Assembly: GCA_004154925.1 (NCBI GenBank)
Contig: QJNS01000113.1
Coordinates: 124,001 to 188,000 of the forward strand
DNA length: 64,000 nucleotides
Direction of reading: 5' to 3'
Source: Monosporascus cannonballus
Taxonomy: Eukaryota; Ascomycota; Sordariomycetes; Xylariales
Both the position numbers and the translations under genes were made by a program. Shown here piece after piece: positions 49,507-60,940 of the stretch (positions are counted from its first letter, which is position 1; each line of letters opens with the position of its first letter). The notes under the pieces are model-generated. The model made no database searches and had not been told where the DNA came from. It saw nothing but the letters and a program-made list of their open reading frames with translations.

Positions 49507-50835
49507 TTTTGATAACTTCTTGATTAATAGCCGACAAATAATTTACTGCCTAATTAAGGCATAAGTTTTCCTGAACTTAATGCAAACGATAATACAGAAT
49601 AACATTCAGAAAATAAATAATATATCCAATCCCCGTTATTAACTAGTAAGGGATTAGTAATTAGATTAAACGATTTATTACTTATTAAAGAAGTTTTCCA
49701 ATTAATTAATAATATAGTACTTTTTATTACTCGATTTTAAGAAGGTTTTTCTTTTTTTTTAACCCCAGCAATAGCCTTTACTGGCAAAGGAGATAATAAA
49801 GGTATAAGGAATTGAAATAAGTAAGGATAAGGAAGAATACCCAGCTGGAAATTAAAAAGGAAAAGTACCAAAGCGTTTAACTGAAGAAAAAAAACTTATT
49901 ACAGAAAAGCGATTAGACCTTCTGGCTCAAAAGGTTAGAAGCTTGAAAAAGGAAAATATTCGATTCGCCAAAGAAAGGAAACCGATTTTTCCATAGTTTG
50001 GCTCCCTTAGGGGACGAAGCCAAGGAAGTGGTTTTTAACCGCTTTCGTTCGAAACGGAACGACCATAATAACAGAGAACTTCGATTCTGCCATTATTTGG
50101 CGCAAATTAATTACGAAAAGAAATTGTTCCTTTTTCTAATTACCATGGAATGCCGGACGTTAAGGGTTATAAATTAATTCTTTTTAAGCCCTATAATTGA
50201 TTTACGGATATAAAAGGATTTCTGGTATACGCCAGGCTTTACCTTAAATTTTACGAAAGCTTTTTAACGGAGGATTACCAAAAGATAATGGCCATTTCGT
50301 AATTACTTATAGGAAAAAATTTTTTATAGTTTAAGCCCATTATAAAGGATTACCTGCAAAATTATTCCGAAAAATCTTTTAATATAATTAATTATATTTT
50401 TAATAAGTACAAATATTTCGAAAAAAAGATATAAGCTTTATTTGGAGATTCAGATAAAAAATAACATATAGTTAAACAGTTTTATTTTTTTTGCCAGATT
50501 AAATTAACATCCGAATATACGACGGAATTTAATTACTTAATAATTATCTTTAATTTGCTAGAAAGCATATTATTTTATCCTTATTATAACGGCCTAAAAT
50601 TATAAGTTAAGGATAAATTATATATGGAACTTAAGATGGGATTTTTTGTAAAATATATAAATAAGGTTATTATTGCCGACCGACGCACCTTTAATGGGTA
50701 TTTCGAAAAAAAGGAAACCGGCAAACGAAATGATGATAAAAATTCTAGTAACCGAACCAAAAAGGATAAGGGTAAGCCTTAAAAAAAGCGAATACCGTTT
50801 CGAAGGAACCTAAGAAAAATAAGTTTAATGTAAAA

Positions 50836-50877
50836 TGTTTTAATTATGGCAAAAAGGGATATTTTAAAAACGAATAT
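50836..50877 (+). pseudogene. Element E gag zinc-knuckle remnant
   Basis: Reads CFNYGKKGYFKNEY with C-x2-C-x4-H-x4-C spacing. Cys1 is kept; Cys2, His and Cys3 are Tyr. Confidence 0.8.
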
Positions 50878-53800
50878 CGCTTTTCCGCTAAAAGGAACTC
50901 CAAAAAGGGAGGAATTCTTTAACCCTAGAAGAAAGTCAGAATAACTAAATAAAAAACCGACAGCAAGGCAAAAGAAAAAAAGAAAAAAATCAGTTCGATT
51001 TCCTCCCAGCCAGATTTTATTATTGCCACCATTACTTAGATTTAAAGCGACATCCCAGAGTACAAAAATTATCCCATTTATTAGGATTTTAAGGTTAAAG
51101 CCTGTAAGTATCACCTAGGATAAACGGCTTTCAGGATAGCCATAAAGTTAGGATACCTTTGCTATTTCGACATACCGAGATATGAAATGTATAATAAAAA
51201 TGGTTAATTTCGACCCGATAATAGTAATTACGGATAGTTATTTTCAGAACTTTGTAAGCTCCCCGAATATTCGGTATATATCGAAAAATCCCATAATTTG
51301 CTGCATTTTACCGTTTGCTACCGCGACAATTATCTTATTTATTTTAAAACTAAAAAAGATAATAACTTTTAGCCTAAATGGGATAAGGAGATATCTATAG
51401 AGCTTAATGATAAATGCAAATATATAAAAATTTCCCGATGGCCAGAATACCCCAAATTTTGTTATTTATATCCTAATTTAAAACGGAGTCGAAAGGTTAT
51501 ATCGCAAGAATACTTATGTTACGCCTCGAAGTTTTGTATTTAATACGAGTTCTTAGATATGGGAATATTTCCTTCGAAAATATACTTTTTCGACCTTATA
51601 ACTTAAAAAATATAAAACCAAAAGATAAGCCAGAAAAAAATAATTATTTTCGGATGCTAATTAAATAGAAAAAGGTGGTATAAATGCATGGATAATTATT
51701 ATATTAACTATGCGGCTAAGAAAGTTCGAAAATGGAAATGCCTTTTCGCAAGTAAACCACGCCAAACAAAAAACGATAAAAGCTTTCGAAAATAAGGTAT
51801 CGAAGAGCCTTAATATATAAAACTTTATGCGAAGTAACAAAAGGATTACGCAGTTAAATCGAAATTCCCTTACGATACAAAAATAAGACGTTTAAAACTA
51901 TAATCGATTTAGGAATAAAAGGTAATTTCATTTTTTTTAAAGTGGTAAAAAAATATTAGATTTTTTGAAAATACAAATTAAAATTTTATAAATTACGTAT
52001 AGTAAACGGAAACCTATTTACGTACGAAAACGAACGAGTTTTTTAAGGGATAAAAAATTCCTAGTACGGATTTAAAGATATTAAGAACGGATTTTGCTGG
52101 ATATTGCTAATATTTTTGGGTACGACATTATGTTGGGAATATTATGGCTTAAGTCCAGCAATCCATATATTAACTGAAAATATTAAATATTTTTATGGGA
52201 AAATAAGTTACCTAAAAAAAATAACTAAGAAATCTGCTATGTTATTAAGGAAGTCCAGATTATAAATCAAGCCTTTATAATATTATTTAAGTATTAACGA
52301 TTTAAAAAATTATTTAAAGATAAAAAAAATTACGAATTGTTACCTTATGGCTAATGAGATTACAAAATATTTATTAAAAAAGGATATTATCTTAAATTTT
52401 ACAAAATTTATTATATAAATCTTAATAAATTAAAAACCTTATGGAAAAGTATTTAACTTAACTTAAAAAAAGAATATATTTAACTCTTTGATTTCCCCGT
52501 TAAATATCTTATTTTTATGATACCAAAAGCTAAGGATGGAAAACAAAAAATTAACGAAAATAAAGACTTAATTTTTAGAAAAGGAATCGATTACAAATAG
52601 TTAAACGATATTACGATCAAAAACGGATATCCTTTAATTTTCATAAATACGTTAAAAAAACGTTAACAAAGTTAAATAATTTATTATATTTAATTTTCGA
52701 AACGGTTATTACCGTATTAAAATAGCTAAAAAAGAGAAATGGAAAACGGCATTCAAAATAATACATAGATTTTATAAGTATAAAGTAATATCTATGGGAC
52801 TTATTAATACTTCTGCCAGTTTTTAACGACTGGTTATAATTATGCTTAGAAAGTTTCTGGATAAATTTGTATTCGTTTATCTCGACAATATCTTTATTTA
52901 TTCCGAGACCCTCGAAAAGCACAAAAAGTAAGTCGCCTAAGTACTCCAAATGTTAAACGAAATAAATATTCGAATTAACCCAGCCAAAAGCGTATAGCAT
53001 ATACAGAAACTAAACTTTCTAAGATATACTTTTACCCCCGGCCAAATTTAGATTTAACGCTTTAAAATGGAAGCAGTTAAAAACTAGCCTATCTTTAATA
53101 AAACAACCGTTATAAATATCCGGCAAATCTTAGGATTTACGAGTTACGTACGCGGTTTAATTAAGGGATACGGAGATATAATTAAATTATTAACGAAACT
53201 TATTATTAAGGAATACGGAAAAAAAGAATTTAAACTTCCAGAAAATGCGAAAAAAACGTTCCAGATCTTAAAAAATGCGATTATTAACGGACCCATAATA
53301 AGACTACCTAACGCAGATAAAGAAAAACGCTTAAAAACGGATGCTTTAAATTACGTATTAAATGCCGTTCTAAAATAATTAAAAGATAACGGCAAATAGT
53401 GCCCAGTGATATATTATTCAAAAGTATTCCGAAATATAAAACTCAGATATCCAATTTACGATAAGGAGTTATTAGCAATTATTAATACCTTTAAGGAATA
53501 AGAATTTTTTTTAATAGAACGAAAAAACCTTTCGATATTTATTTCGATTATAAAAATTTTACCCGATTTATAAAGGTATAAAAATTAAACAAAAAATATA
53601 AAATTTAGATAATTTTTTATTAAGATTTAACTTTAAAATATATTACATCAAAGGAAAAGAAAATATCTAGGTGGATGTTTTTAATTGCAAAAGCAATTAT
53701 AACTCTAAAATTCCCAAAAGAAGTATGTAGATGTTGTAATATAACCAAAATAATATAATGCAGTTATACGAAATCTTAAAGAAATTATCCCTCGAACTTT

Positions 53801-54027
53801 TAATACGGTTCCGAAATTCTTACGATAAAAAGAAATAGGAAAAGGTTTAACAGTTAAAAGGATAACCAAAGGATTAATTATTATATTATAACAAGGTTTA
53901 TGTTTTAAAGAATTAATAAAAATAATTCGTAAAGGAATTTTACGAGAACCCGTTATATGAATATTAAGGAATTTTCAAAACCACCCGATAATTACAGGAA
54001 AAGTACGATTTTCCAGAATTACGCCAA

Positions 54028-54276
54028 ATGGTTAAAAAAGTTATTAAGAATTGTAATATTTGTAATAAGGCTAAGGTAGTACGCTATAAGCTCTATAGGT
54101 TATTGCAACCTATTAATATTTCTGATAAAGCATGGAATACTATAACTTGGAACTTTATTATTAGCCTACCTTCCTTTAAAGATTTAATCATTAAAATCGA
54201 ATATAATAAAATCTGGGTAATTGTTGATAAATTTACTAAATATAAGTATTTTTTTTACTTTTTAAAGAAAACCTAA
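54028..54276 (+). pseudogene. Element E integrase fragment
   Basis: An 82-aa open segment shows the Gypsy integrase order: NCNICNKAK (second half of the HHCC zinc site), LLQPINISDKAWNTI, then WNFIISLP, where the catalytic Asp of the DFI motif is Asn (GAY to AAY, as RIP would give), and VIVDKFTKY, which is intact. It is part of the broken pol of element E, not a host gene. Confidence 0.85.
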
Positions 54277-55299
54277 CGGCAAAATAATTGGCTTACGCCT
54301 TTGTTAAACATTACCTGAATAAGTACGGAATATCAAAAAAATCGTTTCTAATAAAAATACGTTATTTATTTCAAAATTCGGTATCAGTTTTTTTAAATAA
54401 ATTAGTATTAAATTTAAATTCTTAATAGCGTAATATCCTTAAACGGATAAATAAATAAAATAATTTAATTAGATTTTGGAATAATATTTTCGAAATTACG
54501 TTAATTACTAACAGAATAATTGGGTAAAACTTTTACCATTAATACAGATCGCCTACAACATATCTGTTAACGAGGATATGAGCGTATCCCTTTATACGGC
54601 TATATATAGACATAACGCAAAAATAGAACAACCCAAATAATTGCTTAATAAGGTATCAAAAATTATTATGATTATCCCAAAAGCAAAAATATTAACGACA
54701 AAGATTAAGACGATTTAGGCTCGTTTTCGGAATAAATTACGATTTTTTAATAACGAATAATCTAGTATTATAATAAGAAAAGAATTAAGGGATTAATTTT
54801 AGCAAAAGAAAATAAGGTTTACCTGTTGCGCCAAAGATAAAACGCGACTTTAAATATCTTATAAATCAAAACAAAAAGGTTTAACGACAAACTTAATTTC
54901 AAAAAATTTAATCCGTTTAAAGTTAAAAAGATTATTTCCAAAACTAATTACTAATTATCGTTACCCAAAAATATGAAAATATACCCTGTTTTCCATATTT
55001 CTTTACTTAAACCAGTATTTAAAAACGTTCCGTTAGAAATAAACCTGGAATTTGAAAAAAATCCTAACGAATACGAAATTAAATAAATACTGGATTTTAG
55101 AATAATCAAAAACGGAATCCAGTATCTAGTTAAATAGAAAGGATATTTACATAAAAAAAATATTTGGGAATCGCTTAACTATTTAACGAATGCGATAGAC
55201 CTAATTAAGACGTTCCACCGCCAGAATCCTGACCGACCGTTTCCAGCGCGGCCAAGGTTGCAGGCGATAACGGTCCCCCGTTTAAATCTAACCTTACGG

Positions 55300-55830
55300 C
55301 GTTCTAATCGAAAAAAATAAACGCCTCCGCCATGGCATCTATCGCAAAAGCAAGTTGCGTTTGCTTTGCCTCTACCCGGCGTCGCTTTTCTTCCATCTTT
55401 TTTTGTTTTTTTAATTAATTTAACTCTAAACCTTTTTTTAATAATTTTACCGCTTTCTTTTTAAGAAGATTTTGCTAAAGACGTAATTGCCTTAATTTCT
55501 CAATAAAGTTTTTCGATTTTTCGTTCTGCCGACGTTACAATTCGTCCAGCTTTTTCTTAGCAGCTTTTTGGTAAGCCAGAAAACTGTTTTCAACTTCGCG
55601 CTATTTTTTTAAAAATGCTCTTGCATTTCGTTTATTTTTTTTAAAGAGTTTATCGTTAAAACGTTGCAAGAAAAGCGTTGGTAACGAATGCAACAATCGC
55701 AACTCGAGTAATCCAACGCGTAAAAATAGTTCTTTTCGCCAAATCGAACGTAATTGGAATAAATAAAAGCTTTGGTCCCGAACCTTTTAATTGATTTAGC
55801 GCAAATGTTACGGGAATCGCGTTAATTCAA
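55300..55830 (-). pseudogene. Element E antisense accessory ORF remnant (Cys-rich plus coiled coil)
   Basis: On the strand opposite to pol, between the end of pol and the 3' LTR. A Cys-rich stretch (55721-55670, SSCDCCIRYQRFSC) is followed by NEMQEHF. After one frame change comes a long charged coiled coil: AYQKAAKKKLDEL, NFIEKLRQLRL-stop-QNLLKKKAV, KLLKKGLELN and MEEKRRRVEAKQTQLAFAID. Two halves in different frames imply one indel. The LRLQ-x-x-LL...KGLEL pattern recalls the FIRLRKQKALI...SLNEL pattern of C. Confidence 0.6.
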
Positions 55831-55968
55831 GCGAGATTTTTTTTTCCTTTTTAAATGTGCCTTATTATAATAAAGTTAGTTGGAACGTTTCCAAATTTTT
55901 TCTAATAAACCAAGGTAGCGACCTACGGTTTTTATTTTTAGGACAAAATTCTTGGAAAAGAGGAATAA

Positions 55969-56388
55969 TGTTATAAGAACAGGGGTTCCTGTTTCGAGAA
56001 GACCAACCTTTAAAGCCTAGTACGGTTCTATTACGGTTAAACTATGGACGAAAGGGCTTGGCCTTATAAGTAATCTAGGTGATCTAGGTGATCTGGTGCT
56101 AAATCACATAAATCATATAGATCTATGACACATTTATTTTAGGAGTTGGAATATATAATAAATCGGTTTTTCATATAAATAGCACTTACTTAGTTTCGCT
56201 TTTTAGCTATTAATTTAAGTTTTTAATCTAAAGGTAATAACACCATTCTCTGATTTAAGGAAAAGTTTTTAAATCTTTTTAACGAATAAACTATTAAATT
56301 ATTCCTCGCCCTATTGTTACATGCAAATCAAGACCCTATTTCGGATATTGCTTATATCTCCAGGTAGATGTATGACAGGTTCGTTACA
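55969..56388 (+). repeat. 3' LTR of element E
   Basis: 420 bp, TGTTATAAGAACAGG to TTCGTTACA, followed by GGAAA. The length is identical to the 5' LTR, with differences mainly of the C/T and G/A type. Confidence 0.9.
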
Positions 56389-59300
56389 GGAAATAAAATA
56401 AAATTTATTTAATTATTTATTATTTTGTAAATACGTTTTTAAGTCCGGTTGGCTTAATAATTTATCTACTGGATTTTGCCGGCCTTTTTTATAATAAATT
56501 TCGAAATCAAAATTAATTATTTATTTTATTTCTTTTATTTATTTTGCGTTCGATTTAAATTTAAATATTAAATATTTATAATCTAAATAATTTATAATTA
56601 CTTAAATAATTTAATACGAATAAAATAAGTAATGCCGTTATTATTCGAAACCTGAATTAATTATTAATAAATTAATATTTGAAATAAAATAACGTAATTT
56701 TATTTTCTTTTAATTTTCGAAATATAAATATTATTAAGTACTAGCGATTATTGTATTATTACGAAAATACCGCCCTAATAACGAAATCCGAAACGTTAAT
56801 TTCTAGCTTAATCGATAATCAGTTTTAAAATAGCGAAATAAAAGTACGTTTATAAAAAATATTTTTAATTTTTTAATTACGAATAAGTTATTACTTTTTA
56901 ATTTAATCTTTGTCGGCTGGGTTTTATTAAATAAGTTTATTAAAGGGTCTATAATTTTCGAATAACCTTTAATAATGTTTTTGTAAAAACTTGCAAATTT
57001 CGAAAAAACTTAAATGTCGTAAATATTACTGAGTTCCGGCTATTTCCGGATTACCTTAACCTTTTTAAGGTTTATATTAATATGTCACGGATTAACGACG
57101 AAATTTAAAAACATTATATTTTTTATATGAAATATATATTTTTCGAAATTCGTTGAAAGCCCTTATTACCGTAAACTTTTTAATATGTTGCAAATATATA
57201 TTAAGTAATTTCTTTTTTTTCGAATAAGTAAAGATATCCTTTAAGTGTATAATATAAATTATATTTATTAATTCTGCTAATACGTAATTAATGTTATTCT
57301 AGATAAACGCAGAGGCGTTAACGAACCCGAATAATATTATTAGGTATTCGAAATAATCGTATTTCGTACGGAAAGCCGTTTTTCATTCGTTTTCCGCCCT
57401 GATACGTAATCGGTAATACGTATCTTTTAGATTTAATTTGATATATATCTTTACGTTTAATAATTTATTCAGTATTTCGCTAATTAATAGCAATATCGTC
57501 TTATTTTTTAAAATAATTTTATTAAGCCCTCGATAATCCACATATAATTATAACTTATCCCCTGGTTTCGAGACAAATAAGATAAATACCTTAGTTAAGT
57601 TCCGGAAGGGTTATATCCAGCCTTTGATTAACGCCTATTTTATATATTATTACAAAACTTTTTATTCCCTTTTCGAAAAGAGATATATAGGACCCCCAAA
57701 AAGCGTTTTCCTCTTTTCGATGTTGATACGATATTTTACATAATAATATTAAAATAAGGCTTTCGCAAAAAATATATCGAATATATCTTTATAATTTTGA
57801 TATTCGAAAGGAAACCTAATGTTATTATTGGCCTCTTTTTAATTTTTAACGATTATATTATTTTTATCCGGCTGTGCCTCTTTTAATATCTATTTCGTAT
57901 TTAATATATTAATTATTACTAGGGTTATTTTTTTCGATTTTTTAGCCGTCTTACGAATCTTCTTTTTAGTTATAACCATAATAAAATCGCTTTTTTTAAC
58001 CTAAAGTACTATAACCTCTTTTTAAAAATCCAAATCTAGAATAATAGTATTCCTATAAAGCAGGTCTAGAATTACGTCGTATCCTTAAAAATCCTTTAAA
58101 ATATAAAAATTACCTTGTACTTTTTATATTCTCTTTTAATCGTTTATTATCTTTATTAACGCATTTTGTTTCCTTAATAAAGCTCCTTTTACAAAAACGT
58201 CTTTTATCGTTATATTACCCGCCAAACCTTAGATTACCAGTTTTAACAATAACCTTTTCCGTACCAGGTTGTAATTATTACCATTATTTATTAAATTTTT
58301 ATATTTTACTTATTTTCTTCCGATTTGAAACTTAATTACTGCCTTAAATCTAGGCCGAAAAACTAAAACCCTTTATTCCGTAATCTAAGCCTTCCGTATC
58401 TCGAATAATATATTATTTAACTTAATCATTAAAGAATTACGGCCTTATAAATATTAATTCCTGTTACATCCGATTTTTCTATATTTAAAATATTTTATTT
58501 CGGGATAATTAAATCTTATATATATATATATATTACAATTATAATATTGTATAGCCGTTATAAACCTTTTATAGTCGTTTAATAAATTCGATATAAGTCC
58601 CGTATTAGCTTTTTTTAATAGTAATAATAAAGTTAATAAAGTTAATAAACCGGCGATTTACCGATACGTTTCTGGTTTAGGCTTAAATATACGTCGGTAT
58701 AATCCTTTTAATCTTTTTATTTCTTTTTTTATCGCATTTATTTCGTATAAAATAATAAAAATTAATTTTGCCCGTTATATCTTTATTATTAAATCCCCTT
58801 TAATTTTCGAAAAAATTCCTTTAATAATTTTGCCTTATAATTTAAGGATACGCTTAAATAATAATTGTATTATTCTTATTTTTTCGAAACGTTATTAGAG
58901 TTTCGACTTTTATTATTTTATATTAATGTAAAAAAGTTATAAAATTTTTTCCCCAATTATTAATATAAGTTCGTTAATTTAATATTAATTTTAAAGTTAT
59001 ATGTCTCCTTATTTTCGAAATTTCTTTCCAGTTAAATTTCAAATATTTACCATATTAACGCCGGTAGATTATTAAATTTTAAGGTTAAAAAGTTTAATTA
59101 TTTTTAGCATATAAGGTTTCGAAATAAATATTATTATATATTATTTTCGTTACCTCCGTAAAAAATTTAATATTAATAATATAAAAAAACGTTTTAAATT
59201 AATAAGAAAATTCGGTAATTTTTTCTGAGAACCCCCTTTATATTGTAAAATAAATAACGATATTTGAAAATAAATTTCGTTATAATTTCGTTTTAAAAGT

Positions 59301-59658
59301 TTTTCGTAATTCAACCTGTTAATATTATTTAATTCGAAAAACGGGTTTTTTTTCTTTTTCAAAATTGTTAAATATTATTGTTTTCTTTATATTTTCCGTT
59401 ATTTTTTCCTTTTCTAAATTTTGCGGTCCAGTTCCTTTTTTAATAGTAAAATGATAATTTCTGTAAGCTGATCTAAGGTTACCGATTCGGATAGTATTTT
59501 TATTTTTATTTTCGGAAAATCCTTGGATTAGCTGGCTATATCCCGTAAAATTAATATTTCGCGTTTTTTTTTTTGCCATTATTCGATATCCTGGTACGTA
59601 AATCGCTGTAAATTATTTTTTGCCTAACGGTCCGTACGGATAGGTAAAAATATTAATA

Positions 59659-59863
59659 TATTAGAGAAAATGGTAAAGTGCGAAATAAAAGATAAAAGAA
59701 ATAGCTTAATAGGTAATTTATAATATAGGCAATAAATAGATGACTATTAATGCCTGCCCTTTTCTAACTATTCGGGGGCGAAGCCCCCCTATATATACAC
59801 AAACTGGAGCCATACTGGTGGGTCGTTGGGCCCCGGAAAGGGGCCGCACCTTGGCACCTGACA
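59659..59863 (-). repeat. 5' LTR of element D (half mutated)
   Basis: 205 bp, followed by CGTGT. The inner ~75 bp (59659-59735) are converted to A/T relative to the left LTR, while the outer ~125 bp, including both GC hairpins, are nearly identical to it. Confidence 0.85.
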
Positions 59864-59868
59864 CGTGT

Positions 59869-60280
59869 ATACAAGAGCTATGATATTGACTCTGAAGTTA
59901 TATGTAACCTTGTCACATATACGGCATGGCATGCCAATATTAATTGCGGACCCATTAGAACGCATCTGAAACTGGGACGTCAGCTCCCAAGCTGTTCAAT
60001 TTACCGCTCAGTAATCCCATCGGGGTCCGGAAGCATCGAGAGATAGATTTATAAAATCATCCTATTGGTATATAATTTGTGCGGTCAAATGCTCAAATAA
60101 TAGAACGCCCAGTGACCCAGCCACCTGCGCTCGCTCTCCTTAGCCCTTAACCATCAATACTGCAATATTCAGCCGTCCCGCGTTCCATAATCAACCAGTA
60201 TGCATGCTAAGAGTCTCGAGTCCGCCTATAGCACTACCTCCGCGCGCCGCCGCAGCAATTACCCACTGTTTTCCGTCTTC
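59869..60280. other. Unique normal-GC DNA beside element D
   Basis: About 400 bp without a supported gene; presumably the 3' side of the minus-strand gene that follows. Confidence 0.4.
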
Positions 60281-60940
60281 CTAGTTAAAACCCTGAAAGA
60301 GGCTTTGATAAGCGAAAGCTTCAATGGTCCAGATTGTAAGCGCACTGGTGAGTAGAAACTCTTCAAGGCCCTGGTCCAGTCCATCCCGGATGTCGATCTC
60401 GCCGGCCCTCTTCCAGTTGAAGGCGCCTCCGCTCAGCATCCTCGCTACGACACGTCCATCCTCATCCACGCAGTCGTAGACCGTCTTCAGCACCTTCTCC
60501 CTGTCCTTGCGCCAGAAGAACTCGGCCCGCCCCCCGGTCCTGCTCCCCTCCGAGGTGCCAAACTGGTAGTCGCTGCGCCGGAACATGTTCTTCTCGCGTC
60601 GCAGCTCCTCCCATACGAGCTGCTCTTCCGGCTGTTTCTGGCAGTCACCCTTCCCCAGCAGCGCGTGCCTAGAAGTGTTTTGCAGCCTCCCGAAGCTGAC
60701 AATCGGGCCTGTCTTCTCGCCGCCGCGCCGAAGTAGTAGCTGCGGCGATTTCAGGGAGACACGGGTTTCGAGGTAGTAAATCGCTGGAGCGGATGGCGAG
60801 TCCCAATGCATCCGCACATTCATCCGGGAGGTCGTGTAGAGCATATGGTATTTCTTGAAACCAGGCTGCGCTGCCTCCCAGGCGTCCTCGCGGGACTCGA
60901 AGATTGAGTCGTCCGTCTGGGAGGTACGGATATCCGCCAT
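60281..60940 (-). CDS. Tubby-like/DUF6593-type fungal protein
   Basis: A single frame of 219 aa. A beta-rich core starts around residue 45 with RMHWDSPSAPAIYYLETRVS, followed by SPQLLLRRGGEKTGPIVSFG, FGTSEGSRTGGRAEFFWRKD, VLKTVYDCVDEDGRVVARM and a closing helix EEFLLTSALTIWTIEAFAYQ. This strand-plus-final-hydrophobic-helix pattern resembles the tubby-C-like/LURP-one fold of fungal DUF6593 proteins. Family members are mostly uncharacterised. The ATG at 60940 is the only good start. The assignment is from pattern resemblance and is moderate; that it is a real gene is likely. Confidence 0.65.
   Translation of the reverse strand: MADIRTSQTDDSIFESREDAWEAAQPGFKKYHMLYTTSRMNVRMHWDSPSAPAIYYLETRVSLKSPQLLLRRGGEKTGPIVSFGRLQNTSRHALLGKGDCQKQPEEQLVWEELRREKNMFRRSDYQFGTSEGSRTGGRAEFFWRKDREKVLKTVYDCVDEDGRVVARMLSGGAFNWKRAGEIDIRDGLDQGLEEFLLTSALTIWTIEAFAYQSLFQGFN

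Larger units (their letters stand above)
49087..56388 (+). mobile_element. Ty3/Gypsy element E, complete, nested in D
   Basis: 7302 bp with LTRs of exactly 420 bp (49087-49506, 55969-56388) and a perfect duplication GGAAA at 49082-49086 and 56389-56393. It carries gag with a CCHC remnant (50836-50877), RT and RNase H, where the stretch 53415-53510 reads YSKVFRNIKLRYPIYDKELL, and an integrase piece still open at 54028-54276. A purine tract (GGAAAAGAGGAA) precedes the 3' LTR. It is a different family from A-C: its LTRs start TGTTACAAGAACAGGGG. RIP is lighter than in A-C, but gag and pol are broken. It inserted into D between RT and integrase. Confidence 0.9.
45924..59863 (-). mobile_element. 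Ty3/Gypsy-type element D, minus strand, split by element E
   Basis: LTRs at 45924-46138 and 59659-59863 (215 and 205 bp, TGTCA...TGACA ends) are flanked by a perfect 5-bp duplication CGTGT at 45919-45923 and 59864-59868. Without E it is about 6.6 kb. On the minus strand, from the right: gag-like frames (59579-59150), a reverse transcriptase stretch (57595-57503) reading VFILFVSKPGDKL then LYVDYRGLNKIIL, the insertion of E, the integrase zinc-binding region (about 48850-48680, with LRKKLIRNTYNNL) and the catalytic SVDFITDLP (48522-48495). RT-before-integrase order marks it as Ty3/Gypsy, but its LTRs are unrelated to those of A-C and E. It is RIP-degraded. Confidence 0.87.

Noticed and set aside
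59150..59579. Two minus-strand frames of 70 and 84 codons as host genes
   Set aside because: They lie in the gag region of element D and are pieces of its broken frame.
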